This document shows, piece after piece, positions 1 through 7,812 of a stretch of DNA of 36,867 nt. The number at the start of each line of letters is the position of its first letter. Position 1 is the first letter of the stretch. The position numbers and the translations under genes were made by a program. Source of the DNA: a virus; IMG/VR virus record IMGVR_UViG_3300006928_000026, positions 1 to 36,867 of that record, one strand, 5' to 3'. The notes beneath the pieces are model-generated. The model saw only the letters and a list, made by a program, of their open reading frames with translations, was not told where the DNA came from and did not search any database.

Positions 1-1
1 A

Positions 2-133
2 ATGATTGCTATGATAGGGAGAAAAGACCCTAAAAACACATTAGCTAAAGTAAAGCTCACTATTAAAAATGGTGATACCCCTGAAGGTATAGCTCGAATT
101 AATGATAAAATTGTAAAAACTATCCCTACTTAA
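2..133 (+). CDS. C-terminal end of a gene cut by the window edge, or a 43-aa hypothetical
   Basis: An open frame runs from the left edge to a TAA at 131-133 and reads as a lysine-rich peptide ending KIVKTIPT. An ATG sits at position 2 and another at 11, so this could be a complete tiny gene, but more likely it is the tail of a longer gene starting outside the window. No domain is recognised. The next gene starts 12 bases later after an AT-rich gap (TTAATATAATTAAAG), so the two probably share a transcript. Confidence 0.4.
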   Translation: MIAMIGRKDPKNTLAKVKLTIKNGDTPEGIARINDKIVKTIPT

Positions 134-145
134 TATAATTAAAGT

Positions 146-382
146 ATGGCAAGTGGTTACTTAAGATTAATGCTCGATTCGGCCCGTCGTTGTGCCGCAG
201 CTACCCAAGACGCAGCTGAAGATGCAAGGAAAGCCTCTGAAGAGGCCCGTCACGAAGCTCAGGAAATTGACCAAATGGCCCAAGACGCTGCTTCAAAAGC
301 TGTGGAAGCTAGTGAGAGAGTCAAGGTTTTAGAGGCTAAGGTTCTCAAGCATGATAACATGGGAGAAGTTGAATCGGTTTAA
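146..382 (+). CDS. Small alanine/glutamate-rich coiled-coil protein, unknown function
   Basis: This encodes 78 aa, almost all predicted helix. Residues about 10-67 are rich in Ala, Glu, Lys, Arg and Gln with regularly spaced small residues, as in a long amphipathic helix or coiled coil. There is no signal peptide or membrane segment. Short Ala-rich coiled-coil proteins of this kind occur in phages but no function can be read from the sequence. Its stop codon (380-382) overlaps the stop of the convergent minus-strand gene (379-381), so the two genes share the four bases TTAA. Confidence 0.6.
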   Translation: MASGYLRLMLDSARRCAAATQDAAEDARKASEEARHEAQEIDQMAQDAASKAVEASERVKVLEAKVLKHDNMGEVESV

Positions 383-699
383 ATCATTCGCTTCTTTATG
401 GACTCTATTATGTCAATTTGGTTTTCTAACCTAATATAATTAGTAATTATAGTAGCCCTTTGGTTCCGCACTTGAGTATCAATACTTAAGCCCCTTTCTT
501 GAAGAGGACAAATTATATCAGAAATAAAATCAAACATGCCCCGCTGGTTTAAAAACTTCCAATATAAATCTTCTGTTCCACGCTCGCACTCTAAAAGAAC
601 GTCCATATCGCAGTCCATATGGGCGCAAGATAAAACATACCTAAATGGCAAAGATTCTGTTGGCGGCTCAGATAAAGGGGCGCAAACTATTAAGTTCAT
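379..699 (-). CDS. Hypothetical protein, 106 aa
   Basis: The frame is open from an ATG at 729, but the start at 699 (MNLIVCAPLSEPP...) is preferred. It leaves room for the divergent pyrophosphatase gene, which starts at 716, and it puts an AGTGTAAT box just upstream, as seen before other minus-strand genes here. The product is soluble, with three Cys in the first half (SCAHMDCDMDVLLEC) and a C-terminal helical Arg/Ile-rich segment. No family is recognised. Its stop overlaps the stop of the + strand coiled-coil gene. Confidence 0.6.
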   Translation of the reverse strand: MNLIVCAPLSEPPTESLPFRYVLSCAHMDCDMDVLLECERGTEDLYWKFLNQRGMFDFISDIICPLQERGLSIDTQVRNQRATIITNYIRLENQIDIIESIKKRMI

Positions 700-706
700 A
701 TAAAAT

Positions 707-714
707 ATTACACT
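707..714 (-). promoter_or_regulatory. ATTACACT box (AGTGTAAT on the minus strand)
   Basis: An exact copy of the octamer found before several minus-strand genes in this window. It lies in the 16-base gap between the divergent genes that start at 699 (-) and 716 (+), 7 bases from the minus-strand start. TGTAAT is one base from a sigma-70 -10 hexamer. The role is inferred from recurrence only. Confidence 0.4.
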
Positions 715-715
715 T

Positions 716-1261
716 ATGACTCCAACCAATTTAGTAAATGATATCCCTATTACTCAGGATGGCTTTGGCCATATCAGCTGCATTGTAGAGATACCTAAAG
801 GAACTAATACTAAATACGAATATAACGAAAAATATAATATATTTGAACTCGATCGGTGTCTTGTTTCCTCGCTCCAATACCCTATTAATTACGGATTCAT
901 AACACAAACTTTCGCACTTGATAATGACCCTTTAGATGTATTAATTTTTAATCACGACCCTATCGACAGAGGGAGCTTGGTGAAATGTCGCGCTCTAGGA
1001 GTTTTAGACTTTGTAGATAATGAGGAAATAGACTACAAGGTTATAGCCGTTCCTCACTGGACCCCAAAATCCCGTTACCCTAGACTGAGCTCTATCGAAG
1101 CGGAGCATCTTAAAATATTTAAACAATTTTTTCGTATATACAAAATAGATAAATCAAGCACTGTTAAAGTCGGTGAATGGAAAAACGGAAAAAAAGCCTC
1201 CACGGTAGTTTTGGATGCTCACGATAGATGGAATCAACAACAAAAAAATAGCAATGTTTGA
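716..1261 (+). CDS. ppa: Inorganic pyrophosphatase (family I, soluble)
   Basis: The product hydrolyses pyrophosphate to phosphate in the cytosol, pulling polymerisation reactions such as DNA and RNA synthesis forward. The 181-aa length is usual for bacterial family I enzymes. Visible landmarks in order are the IVEIPKGTNTKYEY substrate-binding segment (about residues 21-34), YPINYGF (about 56-62), and the signature DNDPLDVL with metal-binding Asp69, Asp71 and Asp74. Further on are EIDYKVIAVP and the C-terminal FFRIYK segment. All key acidic residues seem present, so the enzyme should be active. The start is chosen because it gives the normal N-terminal length; no clear ribosome site precedes it, and a -10-like AT-rich stretch lies just upstream. 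The next gene starts inside its last codons (ATGTTTGA overlap). Pyrophosphatase is an unusual viral gene and probably serves nucleotide metabolism. Confidence 0.93.
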   Translation: MTPTNLVNDIPITQDGFGHISCIVEIPKGTNTKYEYNEKYNIFELDRCLVSSLQYPINYGFITQTFALDNDPLDVLIFNHDPIDRGSLVKCRALGVLDFVDNEEIDYKVIAVPHWTPKSRYPRLSSIEAEHLKIFKQFFRIYKIDKSSTVKVGEWKNGKKASTVVLDAHDRWNQQQKNSNV

Positions 1262-1769
1262 CAATATAACTGTACCTAAATCTTACTTAAGAAGCCTGTT
1301 AACCAAAAAGCAGGAGAAACTAGTCGATAGAACTGACTTCCAAACGAAGAGCCTAGAAAACTCTCTCTTCAATTATAAAATATATAAACAAAAACTTTTT
1401 TTAAATCACCCTGAGAAAGTAAACCCAAAAGAACGATGGGTAAAAGTTTGTTATTCAGGGAAAATAACCTTTTACAATCTACTTAAGGAAGAAAGCGATA
1501 AATCTTATTGGGTAGTTTTCAGTTTTACTTTTAATAAAGGGTTAGTAGATAAAAAAGAGCTTATAACTTTTGAAGCTCATCAGCCTCACAAAGAACAAAA
1601 CCCTCAAGAAATAGCCTTTAGAAGAACTTTTAAATATAAATTTTTCCGTAGGTTTCTTTCGTTTCTGACACGACTCCATTATTGGGCCTCAGCGAAAACG
1701 CTAACACCTGCGTCGACCCCATCAACCGTCTCAAAAAAAGAAAAATTAAGCCTCTGGAAACATTCGTAA
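1254..1769 (+). CDS. Conserved phage-type hypothetical protein with FQTKSL motif
   Basis: The start at 1254 overlaps the pyrophosphatase stop (ATGTTTGA) and is preferred to an upstream start at 1215, giving 171 aa. Near residues 22-28 it has DFQTKSLENSL, followed by YKIYKQKLFL and a later YWVVFSFTF...GLVDKKELITFE segment. From memory, small proteins beginning MFD-I with an FQTK-L motif and a central G-I-FY strand are common in phages and bacteria as hypotheticals. Their function is not known to me. The last 40 residues are basic with a hydrophobic, aromatic stretch and may be a separate tail. The gene lies in a tight + strand operon. Confidence 0.75.
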   Translation: MFDNITVPKSYLRSLLTKKQEKLVDRTDFQTKSLENSLFNYKIYKQKLFLNHPEKVNPKERWVKVCYSGKITFYNLLKEESDKSYWVVFSFTFNKGLVDKKELITFEAHQPHKEQNPQEIAFRRTFKYKFFRRFLSFLTRLHYWASAKTLTPASTPSTVSKKEKLSLWKHS

Positions 1770-1775
1770 ACATGA

Positions 1776-2060
1776 ATGAAAGAGAGCTTTACAATATTAG
1801 AACTTCTTCTGGTTACAACTATTATCATGCTGATTGCATCTTTCTCTCTTCAAACATATATGAATGCAAAGAGGTCAGGACGAATTGCAGCGTGTAAGAC
1901 ATATAGAAAACAAGTAGAAACTTTCCACTATATGCCCGAATACGATTTTAGCACTTACTCAGCTAAAAGCCCTGAAGACATAAAGCTGTTGGTAGAAACC
2001 TATAATCAGTGCTATAATTGCCACACAACAGCTGGAATCCCTTACTACTACGCCGAATAA
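1776..2060 (+). CDS. Type IV pilin/pseudopilin-like protein
   Basis: The 94-aa product opens MKESFTILELLLV, a class III (prepilin) signal. It has a short charged leader, a Ser at -1, Phe at +1, the conserved Glu at mature position 5 (Glu9), then about 20 hydrophobic residues ending near Tyr28. Prepilin peptidase would be expected to cut after Ser4; Gly is usual at that site but Ser and Ala occur. The soluble part is short and holds two Cys in CYNC near the C terminus. Known proteins with this N terminus are pilins and pseudopilins of type IV pili and type II secretion. The gene lies 6 bases after the previous one and 1 base before a gene for a secreted protein. A virus-coded pilin is rare; an alternative reading is a membrane protein that only resembles one. 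Confidence 0.72.
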   Translation: MKESFTILELLLVTTIIMLIASFSLQTYMNAKRSGRIAACKTYRKQVETFHYMPEYDFSTYSAKSPEDIKLLVETYNQCYNCHTTAGIPYYYAE

Positions 2061-2061
2061 A

Positions 2062-2571
2062 ATGAAAAAACTCATCTTTTTACTTTCTCTAACGATGGCC
2101 TCTGCTGCTGATAATCAGTATACAGGCATTACCACCCGTAACGCCTTCTCTCTAGGTAAAGATTTTTTACCTCCTGCTCCGCTCGTAGTAAAGACTAATG
2201 CTCCTCCTATTAAATTAAATCTCACGGGAATTATGAAGTATAAGAATCTCACTAACGTCTTCCTTTATTCTAAAGATATTCCTAAAAGGTTCCTTACCCT
2301 TAGTAATAAAAAAAGGAGTGATAGCGGCATAGAGCTTTTAAGTGTTAAGAAAAACCTCGTAAAAATAAATAATAACGGCGTCGTCGAAACTCTCTCTTTT
2401 GAGATTAATAAAATACCTAATATAATTGGCCCAGCCCCCATTTTTAATCGCCCCACTGTGATAAAAAAGGATAAAAAAGATGATAAAAATAAAAATAAAG
2501 AAGAAGAGCGCCGAGAGAATATCGCTAAAGCGATAGAAAAATATAGAAAAGAGAGAGACAAAAGCAAATAA
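2062..2571 (+). CDS. Secreted/periplasmic basic protein, possibly PilP/GspC-like
   Basis: The product is 169 aa with a Sec signal peptide: MKK, a hydrophobic core of LIFLLSLTM and a cleavage site around ASA|AD near residue 16. The middle (about 45-115) has the alternating strand pattern LNLTGIMKYKN...FLYSKD...IELLSVKKNLVKI..NGVVETLSFE. This resembles the small beta domain of PilP/GspC-type proteins of type IV pilus and type II secretion machines. That likeness is a pattern match from memory, not proof. The last 40 residues are a highly charged Lys/Glu helix. It follows the pilin-like gene by one base, which suggests the two act together in the cell envelope. Confidence 0.7.
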   Translation: MKKLIFLLSLTMASAADNQYTGITTRNAFSLGKDFLPPAPLVVKTNAPPIKLNLTGIMKYKNLTNVFLYSKDIPKRFLTLSNKKRSDSGIELLSVKKNLVKINNNGVVETLSFEINKIPNIIGPAPIFNRPTVIKKDKKDDKNKNKEEERRENIAKAIEKYRKERDKSK

Positions 2572-2583
2572 ATATAAAGCATA

Positions 2584-3684
2584 ATGGAATTTATTGATTT
2601 AAAATCTCAATACAAAAAATACAAAAACGCCATTGATAAACGTATTCATTCAGTATTAGATCACGGAAAATATGTAATGGGGCCTGAAATAGAAGATCTG
2701 GAAGAAAAACTAGCCAACTTCACTAAAGTTAAGCATTGCGTTACAGTAGGCAGCGGCACTGTTAGTTTAGAAATCGCTTTAAGAGCCTTAGATATAGGGC
2801 CGGGAGATGAGGTTATAACGGTTCCTTTTACTTGGATTAGTACTGCTGAAGTAGTCATGGCGGTAGGAGCTACCCCAATCTTCATCGATATTGAGCCTGA
2901 AAGCTACAATATGAATCCTGATCTTTTAGAGGCAGCAATTAATAAGAACACTAAAGCTATTATCCCTGTCAGCCTATTTGGTCAGATGCCCGATTTAGAG
3001 AAAATTTGTTCTATCGCAGATAAGTATGACATACCCGTTATTGAGGATGCCGCTCAGAGCTTTGGAGCAACTCGCCATGGCAAGAAAAGTTGCGGTGCTA
3101 CCTTGATTGGCAGTACGAGTTTTTTTCCGGCCAAGGTATTTGGATGTTACGGAGATGGGGGAGCCATCTTCACTGACGATGAAGAACTAAGCTTAAAATT
3201 TAAATCTATAAGAAATCATGGAGGCATTGTCCGAGGATACCATGACCGAGTAGGAATGAATGGACGCTTTGATACTATCCAAGCCGCAGTCCTATTAGAG
3301 AAGCTCATTCACTTCCCTCAAGAAGTCAAAGACCGCGCAAATATTGGGGAAAGATACTCTACGCTCCTCGCAGATACTTGCGCCACTCCAATTGTATCCC
3401 AAGGAAACACTCACGTTTATGGACAGTATACAATTAGAATAAGAAACAGAGATGAAGTAAGGGGTACACTTCAGAAGAAGGGTATACCTACGGCAATATA
3501 TTACCCCAAATGCTTACACCAACAACCAGTTTTTTCTTCTCTCCCTTGGTGGAAGACGAATGATCTAGGGGATTTCCCAGTCGCAGAACTGGCCTCTAGT
3601 GAAGTCTTGAGTCTCCCTATGCATCCTTTCCTTAAAGAAGAAGAACAAAATAAAATAGTGGAGGCTATTAAAAATGAAGCATGA
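2584..3684 (+). CDS. DegT/DnrJ/EryC1 family PLP aminotransferase, WbpE-like
   Basis: The 366-aa product is a full-length nucleotide-sugar aminotransferase that moves an amino group, usually from glutamate, to a keto-sugar nucleotide. The PLP-binding lysine is Lys184 in SFFPAKVFGCYGDGGAIF, and the PLP-ring Asp is Asp155 in VIEDAAQSFGA. Also visible are the N-terminal FIDLKSQY, GSGTVSLEIALRAL and GPGDEVITVPFTW segments, a HGG loop, and the C-terminal SLPMHPFL. The overall text closely resembles Pseudomonas WbpE, which makes UDP-2-acetamido-3-amino-glucuronate for O-antigen, but substrate cannot be fixed by eye. The downstream oxygenase-like gene starts inside its end (11-base overlap), so the two are translationally coupled. 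A role in glycan modification of host surface or virion is likely. Confidence 0.92.
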   Translation: MEFIDLKSQYKKYKNAIDKRIHSVLDHGKYVMGPEIEDLEEKLANFTKVKHCVTVGSGTVSLEIALRALDIGPGDEVITVPFTWISTAEVVMAVGATPIFIDIEPESYNMNPDLLEAAINKNTKAIIPVSLFGQMPDLEKICSIADKYDIPVIEDAAQSFGATRHGKKSCGATLIGSTSFFPAKVFGCYGDGGAIFTDDEELSLKFKSIRNHGGIVRGYHDRVGMNGRFDTIQAAVLLEKLIHFPQEVKDRANIGERYSTLLADTCATPIVSQGNTHVYGQYTIRIRNRDEVRGTLQKKGIPTAIYYPKCLHQQPVFSSLPWWKTNDLGDFPVAELASSEVLSLPMHPFLKEEEQNKIVEAIKNEA

Positions 3685-4324
3685 TTTATTTATCACTGAT
3701 TTGTGGGAGTTCGATTTCCCCTATCATAATCAATTTAAGCCTCAAATTTTAAATTTTATCAAGTCATCTAATGAGGCTGAGACCCATTTAGAAAATGGCT
3801 CGAATGCTCCTTCTCTCGACTCATATGGGGGTTACGAGCTAGACATAGAAAGCGATAAAAGTATTGTCTCTTTTTTTGATATACAAATAAGAAAGCTATT
3901 AAAAAAAATCCAAGACGCTCACGAATGGGAACCCGGGGAATGGATAAATATAGATCCTTGGCTCAATATAAATAAAAAAGGAAGCTTTAACCCCCCTCAT
4001 ATTCATCCGGGTAATGATTACTCTGGAGTTTATTATGTTTCTTTTCCCCCTAACTCAGGTAAAATACATTTTTTAGATCCTCGCCCCCAGCATAGACTCA
4101 GTTCACCTAATCCAGCCCATAAAGAAGGGACTAACTGGTACGCTACCAAAAATCCATATGATAGTAGTATTTTTACCTACGACGTAACAGAGGGTAAAAT
4201 AATAATTTTCCCTTCTTGGTTAATGCATTACGTAGACCCTAATCCCGCTGACGATCTAAGAATATCTATAGCTTTTAACGTTAAATTTTTTCAAGAAGAG
4301 AGTAATGATAGTACCAAAAAGTAA
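3674..4324 (+). CDS. Putative 2OG-Fe(II) oxygenase (TIGR02466-like)
   Basis: The 216-aa product has the core of a double-stranded beta-helix dioxygenase that uses iron and 2-oxoglutarate. The first metal motif is in NPPHIHPGNDYSGVYYVSFP, with His109, His111 and Asp115 as candidate ligands. The distal His is His185 in FPSWLMHYV, and Arg196 in DLRISIAFN fits the 2-oxoglutarate carboxylate contact. The run KIHFLDPRP between them is typical of the family named TIGR02466, common in marine phages. The substrate is unknown. It overlaps the aminotransferase gene upstream and the DUF2384-like gene downstream, so the three form one translation unit. A role in tailoring a sugar or nucleotide is an inference from that linkage. 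Confidence 0.85.
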   Translation: MKHDLFITDLWEFDFPYHNQFKPQILNFIKSSNEAETHLENGSNAPSLDSYGGYELDIESDKSIVSFFDIQIRKLLKKIQDAHEWEPGEWINIDPWLNINKKGSFNPPHIHPGNDYSGVYYVSFPPNSGKIHFLDPRPQHRLSSPNPAHKEGTNWYATKNPYDSSIFTYDVTEGKIIIFPSWLMHYVDPNPADDLRISIAFNVKFFQEESNDSTKK

Positions 4325-4523
4325 ATTAATCGCATTCGTTAACTTGGTAAACGAATGTTGCGCGGTAATGAAAGAAGATTACGTTGGGGATTGGTTAAAT
4401 AAACCTAATCCCGATTTAAACATGGATACCCCTCTTGATGTCTTTAATCATGAAGGATCAGAAGGAGCGAATAGAATTTATAGGCTTCTTTATTTTATAG
4501 ACATAGGGGAAGCCGACCTTTAA
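4305..4523 (+). CDS. Small DUF2384-like (MbcA/ParS/Xre antitoxin C-terminal type) protein
   Basis: The product is 72 aa. Residues about 27-70 read VGDWLNKPNPDLNMDTPLDV, then a Gly/Ala-rich helix and a final IDIGEADL. This matches the known pattern of the DUF2384 domain (WL..PN..L....PLD......G...V...L..I..G), which forms the C-terminal part of Xre/ParS antitoxins paired with RES toxins. The usual N-terminal DNA-binding domain is missing and no RES-like gene is nearby, so it is an orphan domain here. The start lies 20 bases inside the oxygenase gene. Its stop abuts the convergent IPT gene with no spacer (4523/4524). Confidence 0.6.
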   Translation: MIVPKSKLIAFVNLVNECCAVMKEDYVGDWLNKPNPDLNMDTPLDVFNHEGSEGANRIYRLLYFIDIGEADL

Positions 4524-7500
4524 TTATTCAGGAACGCTACTCACTATAGCACTTGTCCCGTCAGGGAAACGAGTCCTAGTTACTAAATAAACAACGCCTG
4601 CTACTGTCTCTTTTTGAGTAAAGTTGCCTACCCGTGTTGAACTCGTAGGTGTATCATTTTCTTCAACTATATTAAACTCAACCACAGAAGCGTCCAGTAT
4701 GACTTCAAATTCACCGATGTTTTGATTGGTCCCACCAGACAATAGAATGTTCGTCATCCCTCGAGCCTCTATACCTTCTGTAGGTACAAGAGCGGTTATC
4801 TTGTTGCTTGAATTTATGGTGAATTCAGCTTCTAGGTTTTCCCCGCTAGGTATTTGAAAATATACCCCCGAGACAACCCTAAAACCTTCTCCAGAAATTT
4901 CAACATTTGAACCCGTCACGCCCCTAGCAGGCCCGTAACCAGTTGCATTTACTCGAGTTCCTGTAATTATATATTCATTAGGAAACACATTGATCTGTTT
5001 CGCTAAATAGTCTTCAGACTCGCTATCGTAAAAAGCAGAAGAGCTGGTCTGTGGGTCCCAAGAATTGACGAGGAATAATTGACCGGTTCCTATAAAACTA
5101 TTGTCTGGCCTAAAGGTGAACTCAGAATAGATCGTATTAGGATCGCTTCCTATTCCCGAACCAGTCGCAAAACTATCAGTAGAATAAAGATGAACACCAT
5201 TCCGTGAGTCCCCATTTCCTGTCCCGCTTATCCCTACGGCTAAATTACCGGAAATAAAGCTAGTCTGAGCATTTATTCCCGATATAGTTACTGTGCTGCC
5301 TGTTTCTATTTTATTATTAGAATCAAATCCAGTTACCCCACTAACAACAGTTAATGGAGAAAAACCATCAAGAATACCAGCGCTCCCATTTCCCCTGCCA
5401 CTTATCCTCAAGTCACCCGGCCGAACGCCCGAAGGCACTTTGGCTGATACCAATTCCATCTGACCAACACTAGAACCCACTGAATCTAAGCCTGTAAAAA
5501 ATCCTCCAGTTATACTTGAGAAATCCACAATAAGCCCTGAAACGTTATCCCCGCTTATATTCAAGACCTCCCCCGGAAGCAAATAATTATTTGCACCTGA
5601 AACGTTTGTAACGTTTATAGGATAAGGGCTTTCTGTTTCTCTTGATTTAAAGTCTTTTAAGATAAATTGACCGCTCCCTGTGTTTATCCCCTTAGGTACG
5701 TTAAATTTTAAATTTGAAGCTTCTTGAGAGACAAAATTGTTAATTGAGAAAGTAGTATTAGACCCAGAAAAAGTCACTCCCGTAACAAGACTCATAAAAT
5801 CTCCCGTCACAGTTAACACATCCGACTCTTTAAATACCTGCGTCGAATCAAAAGTATCTGGCGCATCCCCCTGACCTAAAAAGTATCCACTAATAGTTGG
5901 CTTTGATGGAGAAATATTTATGATTCCTGTGCTGGAAACAAATCCGCCGCTTGTATTTACAGTGATTATATCACTTGCAGTTCTTTTAGGTATATTAAAA
6001 CTGATTCCAGTGTGAGAGACTTGAGTGAAGGAAGGGACCACCTTTTCTCCTATCTTTAAACCACTAGGTCTAATGCCTGAAAAATACCCCGATACCACAA
6101 CAGGATCTCCATATTCCCCACTTACTATAGATACTCCACTTAAAGTCGGCCCAAAAAAAGTAGTTATTGCTTCTAGTGAGCTGCTTCCTCTTTCGTTAGT
6201 CACCCTTAACCTATAATTGTTTCCTGTTTGAAAATTATTAGGATAATTAAATATTATTTCGTCATGGCCTGCAGAATAACCGCTAACTTCTACATTGCCT
6301 CTAAAGTTCGCAGGTGCTACATTGGTATTATAAAGCCTTATTATAGAGCCCGAATACATTCTCGCTCCATATATAGTTCCTGTTGAACCCGGCTCGACAT
6401 CAGTATCTGGAATAACTTTAGATATAGAAGGAGTCCCATATACAAAAAATCCATTAGTTATACTTCCTGTGCCGTAATACCCTGAAACATCTATGTCTAA
6501 AAATCCCCCTGCTACATTAAAATTAGAAGTGTCCGGAACTATCGTTGTAATACTTTTACCGGGTTTATTTACAATGATGTTTTGAGTCTGGAACTCAGTG
6601 CCAACTCCAACGTTACCCCCCCTAAAATTAACCCCTGTTATCCCATATAAATTGTCCCCTTCTAATGTAACAGATTGCTGCCCTACCCCTGAAATTGGAG
6701 CTACTCCGGTTATTTCAGGAGAAGGGATACCGGGCCTAAAACTAACAGAAGAAGAGTAAGCCTCAGGATAGCCATTAGAAAATAAACCCACAAGGCTTGT
6801 TAATATCGTGGGGCCAGTAGCTATATTTCCGCCAGATAAAGTTATGTCTAATCCCGTAGGTATATGCCCTTGCAGCCTATTATATCCTCCCGCGTCAGTT
6901 ATTAATTTAAAATTACCGGTTTCGGCACCTACCGAAACTAAACATCCAGTTCCATCTCCCTCTCCTGTATAAAAGATCCCTGAGCTAAAATTAGTGCCAC
7001 TTATAGTAGCTACTTCTCCTAAGTTTATTCCCGGCGTAATACCGACTATTTCAGCATACGGTTTAAAAAGAAGATTACTTTCCGCATCTACGCTAACCCC
7101 ACTTTGAAGAAGAAGCTTAGGAACCCCCCTAACGTTTCCTGTAGGGACCGTAGCCTTTACTCCCGTTGATCCCAATGAAGTAAAAGAAGTAAAAATAATA
7201 TCATTTACCTCTATCCCTGTGACCCCCGACATTCCCATCCCTTCAATTATCAATTCTTCTCCAGCTATAATTTGCCCCGAGTTTAAACCAGTGACTGTAG
7301 GTATAGGTAAAAATTTATTATAAGTCTTCCCACTGGCAAAAGATTGATTCCCATTAAGCCCGGTTCTTAAAGATGAAAAAACTGTAATCTCATCATAGGT
7401 AGCTCCAGAAGGCACTATAGTTTCAATTACATTTTCTGAAATTACATTAAACGTTCCCGACCGACCTTCTCCGCTGCCGAAATTTACATCTGTTATTTGG

Positions 7501-7811
7501 TAAAAATTTTCTCCACTTAGTTGCAGAATGTCTCCCGCTTTTCCACTGACGAAACCTGAAGTCATCCCACTTGCCACTACTTGACTTAGCGAATCCAAGA
7601 CTATATCAATTTTTCCTAATCCTAAAACCCCATCATTCGTTTCTACTGTAAGCTCTTCAGTTATCGCGCCCGGCGGAATCAACCCTGAGACTCCCGTTGT
7701 TCCCAGATATACTAACGCCTCCAGTAATTCTTCCCCTACCGCCACATTTCTAGTGAAGTTCATATTAGAACCACTTAGAATAAATCCTCTTTTAGGGTTA
7801 AATACTGGCAT
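4524..7811 (-). CDS. Giant IPT/TIG-repeat tail-associated protein, 1095 aa
   Basis: The product is almost wholly made of about ten Ig-like IPT/TIG-type repeats of 80-110 aa. Each opens like P-I-G--P-----G--V-I-G-N, as in ITGVAPISGVGQQSVTLEGD (about residue 365), followed by GVNF and a late VP-G motif. Composition is dominated by Gly, Ser, Thr and Val; there are almost no Cys and no coiled coil. IPT/TIG domains are extended adhesion modules, seen on phage tail tubes and fibres and on bacterial surface proteins. There is no signal peptide, so it is a virion protein rather than a secreted one. A GGAGGGG ribosome site precedes the ATG, inside the end of the tube-like gene upstream, and the gene ends a four-gene minus-strand operon. 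It is best read as a tail decoration or side-fibre protein. Confidence 0.8.
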   Translation of the reverse strand: MPVFNPKRGFILSGSNMNFTRNVAVGEELLEALVYLGTTGVSGLIPPGAITEELTVETNDGVLGLGKIDIVLDSLSQVVASGMTSGFVSGKAGDILQLSGENFYQITDVNFGSGEGRSGTFNVISENVIETIVPSGATYDEITVFSSLRTGLNGNQSFASGKTYNKFLPIPTVTGLNSGQIIAGEELIIEGMGMSGVTGIEVNDIIFTSFTSLGSTGVKATVPTGNVRGVPKLLLQSGVSVDAESNLLFKPYAEIVGITPGINLGEVATISGTNFSSGIFYTGEGDGTGCLVSVGAETGNFKLITDAGGYNRLQGHIPTGLDITLSGGNIATGPTILTSLVGLFSNGYPEAYSSSVSFRPGIPSPEITGVAPISGVGQQSVTLEGDNLYGITGVNFRGGNVGVGTEFQTQNIIVNKPGKSITTIVPDTSNFNVAGGFLDIDVSGYYGTGSITNGFFVYGTPSISKVIPDTDVEPGSTGTIYGARMYSGSIIRLYNTNVAPANFRGNVEVSGYSAGHDEIIFNYPNNFQTGNNYRLRVTNERGSSSLEAITTFFGPTLSGVSIVSGEYGDPVVVSGYFSGIRPSGLKIGEKVVPSFTQVSHTGISFNIPKRTASDIITVNTSGGFVSSTGIINISPSKPTISGYFLGQGDAPDTFDSTQVFKESDVLTVTGDFMSLVTGVTFSGSNTTFSINNFVSQEASNLKFNVPKGINTGSGQFILKDFKSRETESPYPINVTNVSGANNYLLPGEVLNISGDNVSGLIVDFSSITGGFFTGLDSVGSSVGQMELVSAKVPSGVRPGDLRISGRGNGSAGILDGFSPLTVVSGVTGFDSNNKIETGSTVTISGINAQTSFISGNLAVGISGTGNGDSRNGVHLYSTDSFATGSGIGSDPNTIYSEFTFRPDNSFIGTGQLFLVNSWDPQTSSSAFYDSESEDYLAKQINVFPNEYIITGTRVNATGYGPARGVTGSNVEISGEGFRVVSGVYFQIPSGENLEAEFTINSSNKITALVPTEGIEARGMTNILLSGGTNQNIGEFEVILDASVVEFNIVEENDTPTSSTRVGNFTQKETVAGVVYLVTRTRFPDGTSAIVSSVPE

Positions 7812-7812
7812 T

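Noticed and set aside
1682-1897. 71-aa + strand frame overlapping the pilin-like gene
   Set aside because: It is in a frame between two good genes, without a ribosome site, and the pilin-like frame has recognisable content.
2265-2582. 105-aa hydrophobic minus-strand frame
   Set aside because: It is the antisense of the lysine-rich secreted-protein gene; lysine codons reversed give Phe and Leu runs that imitate membrane segments.
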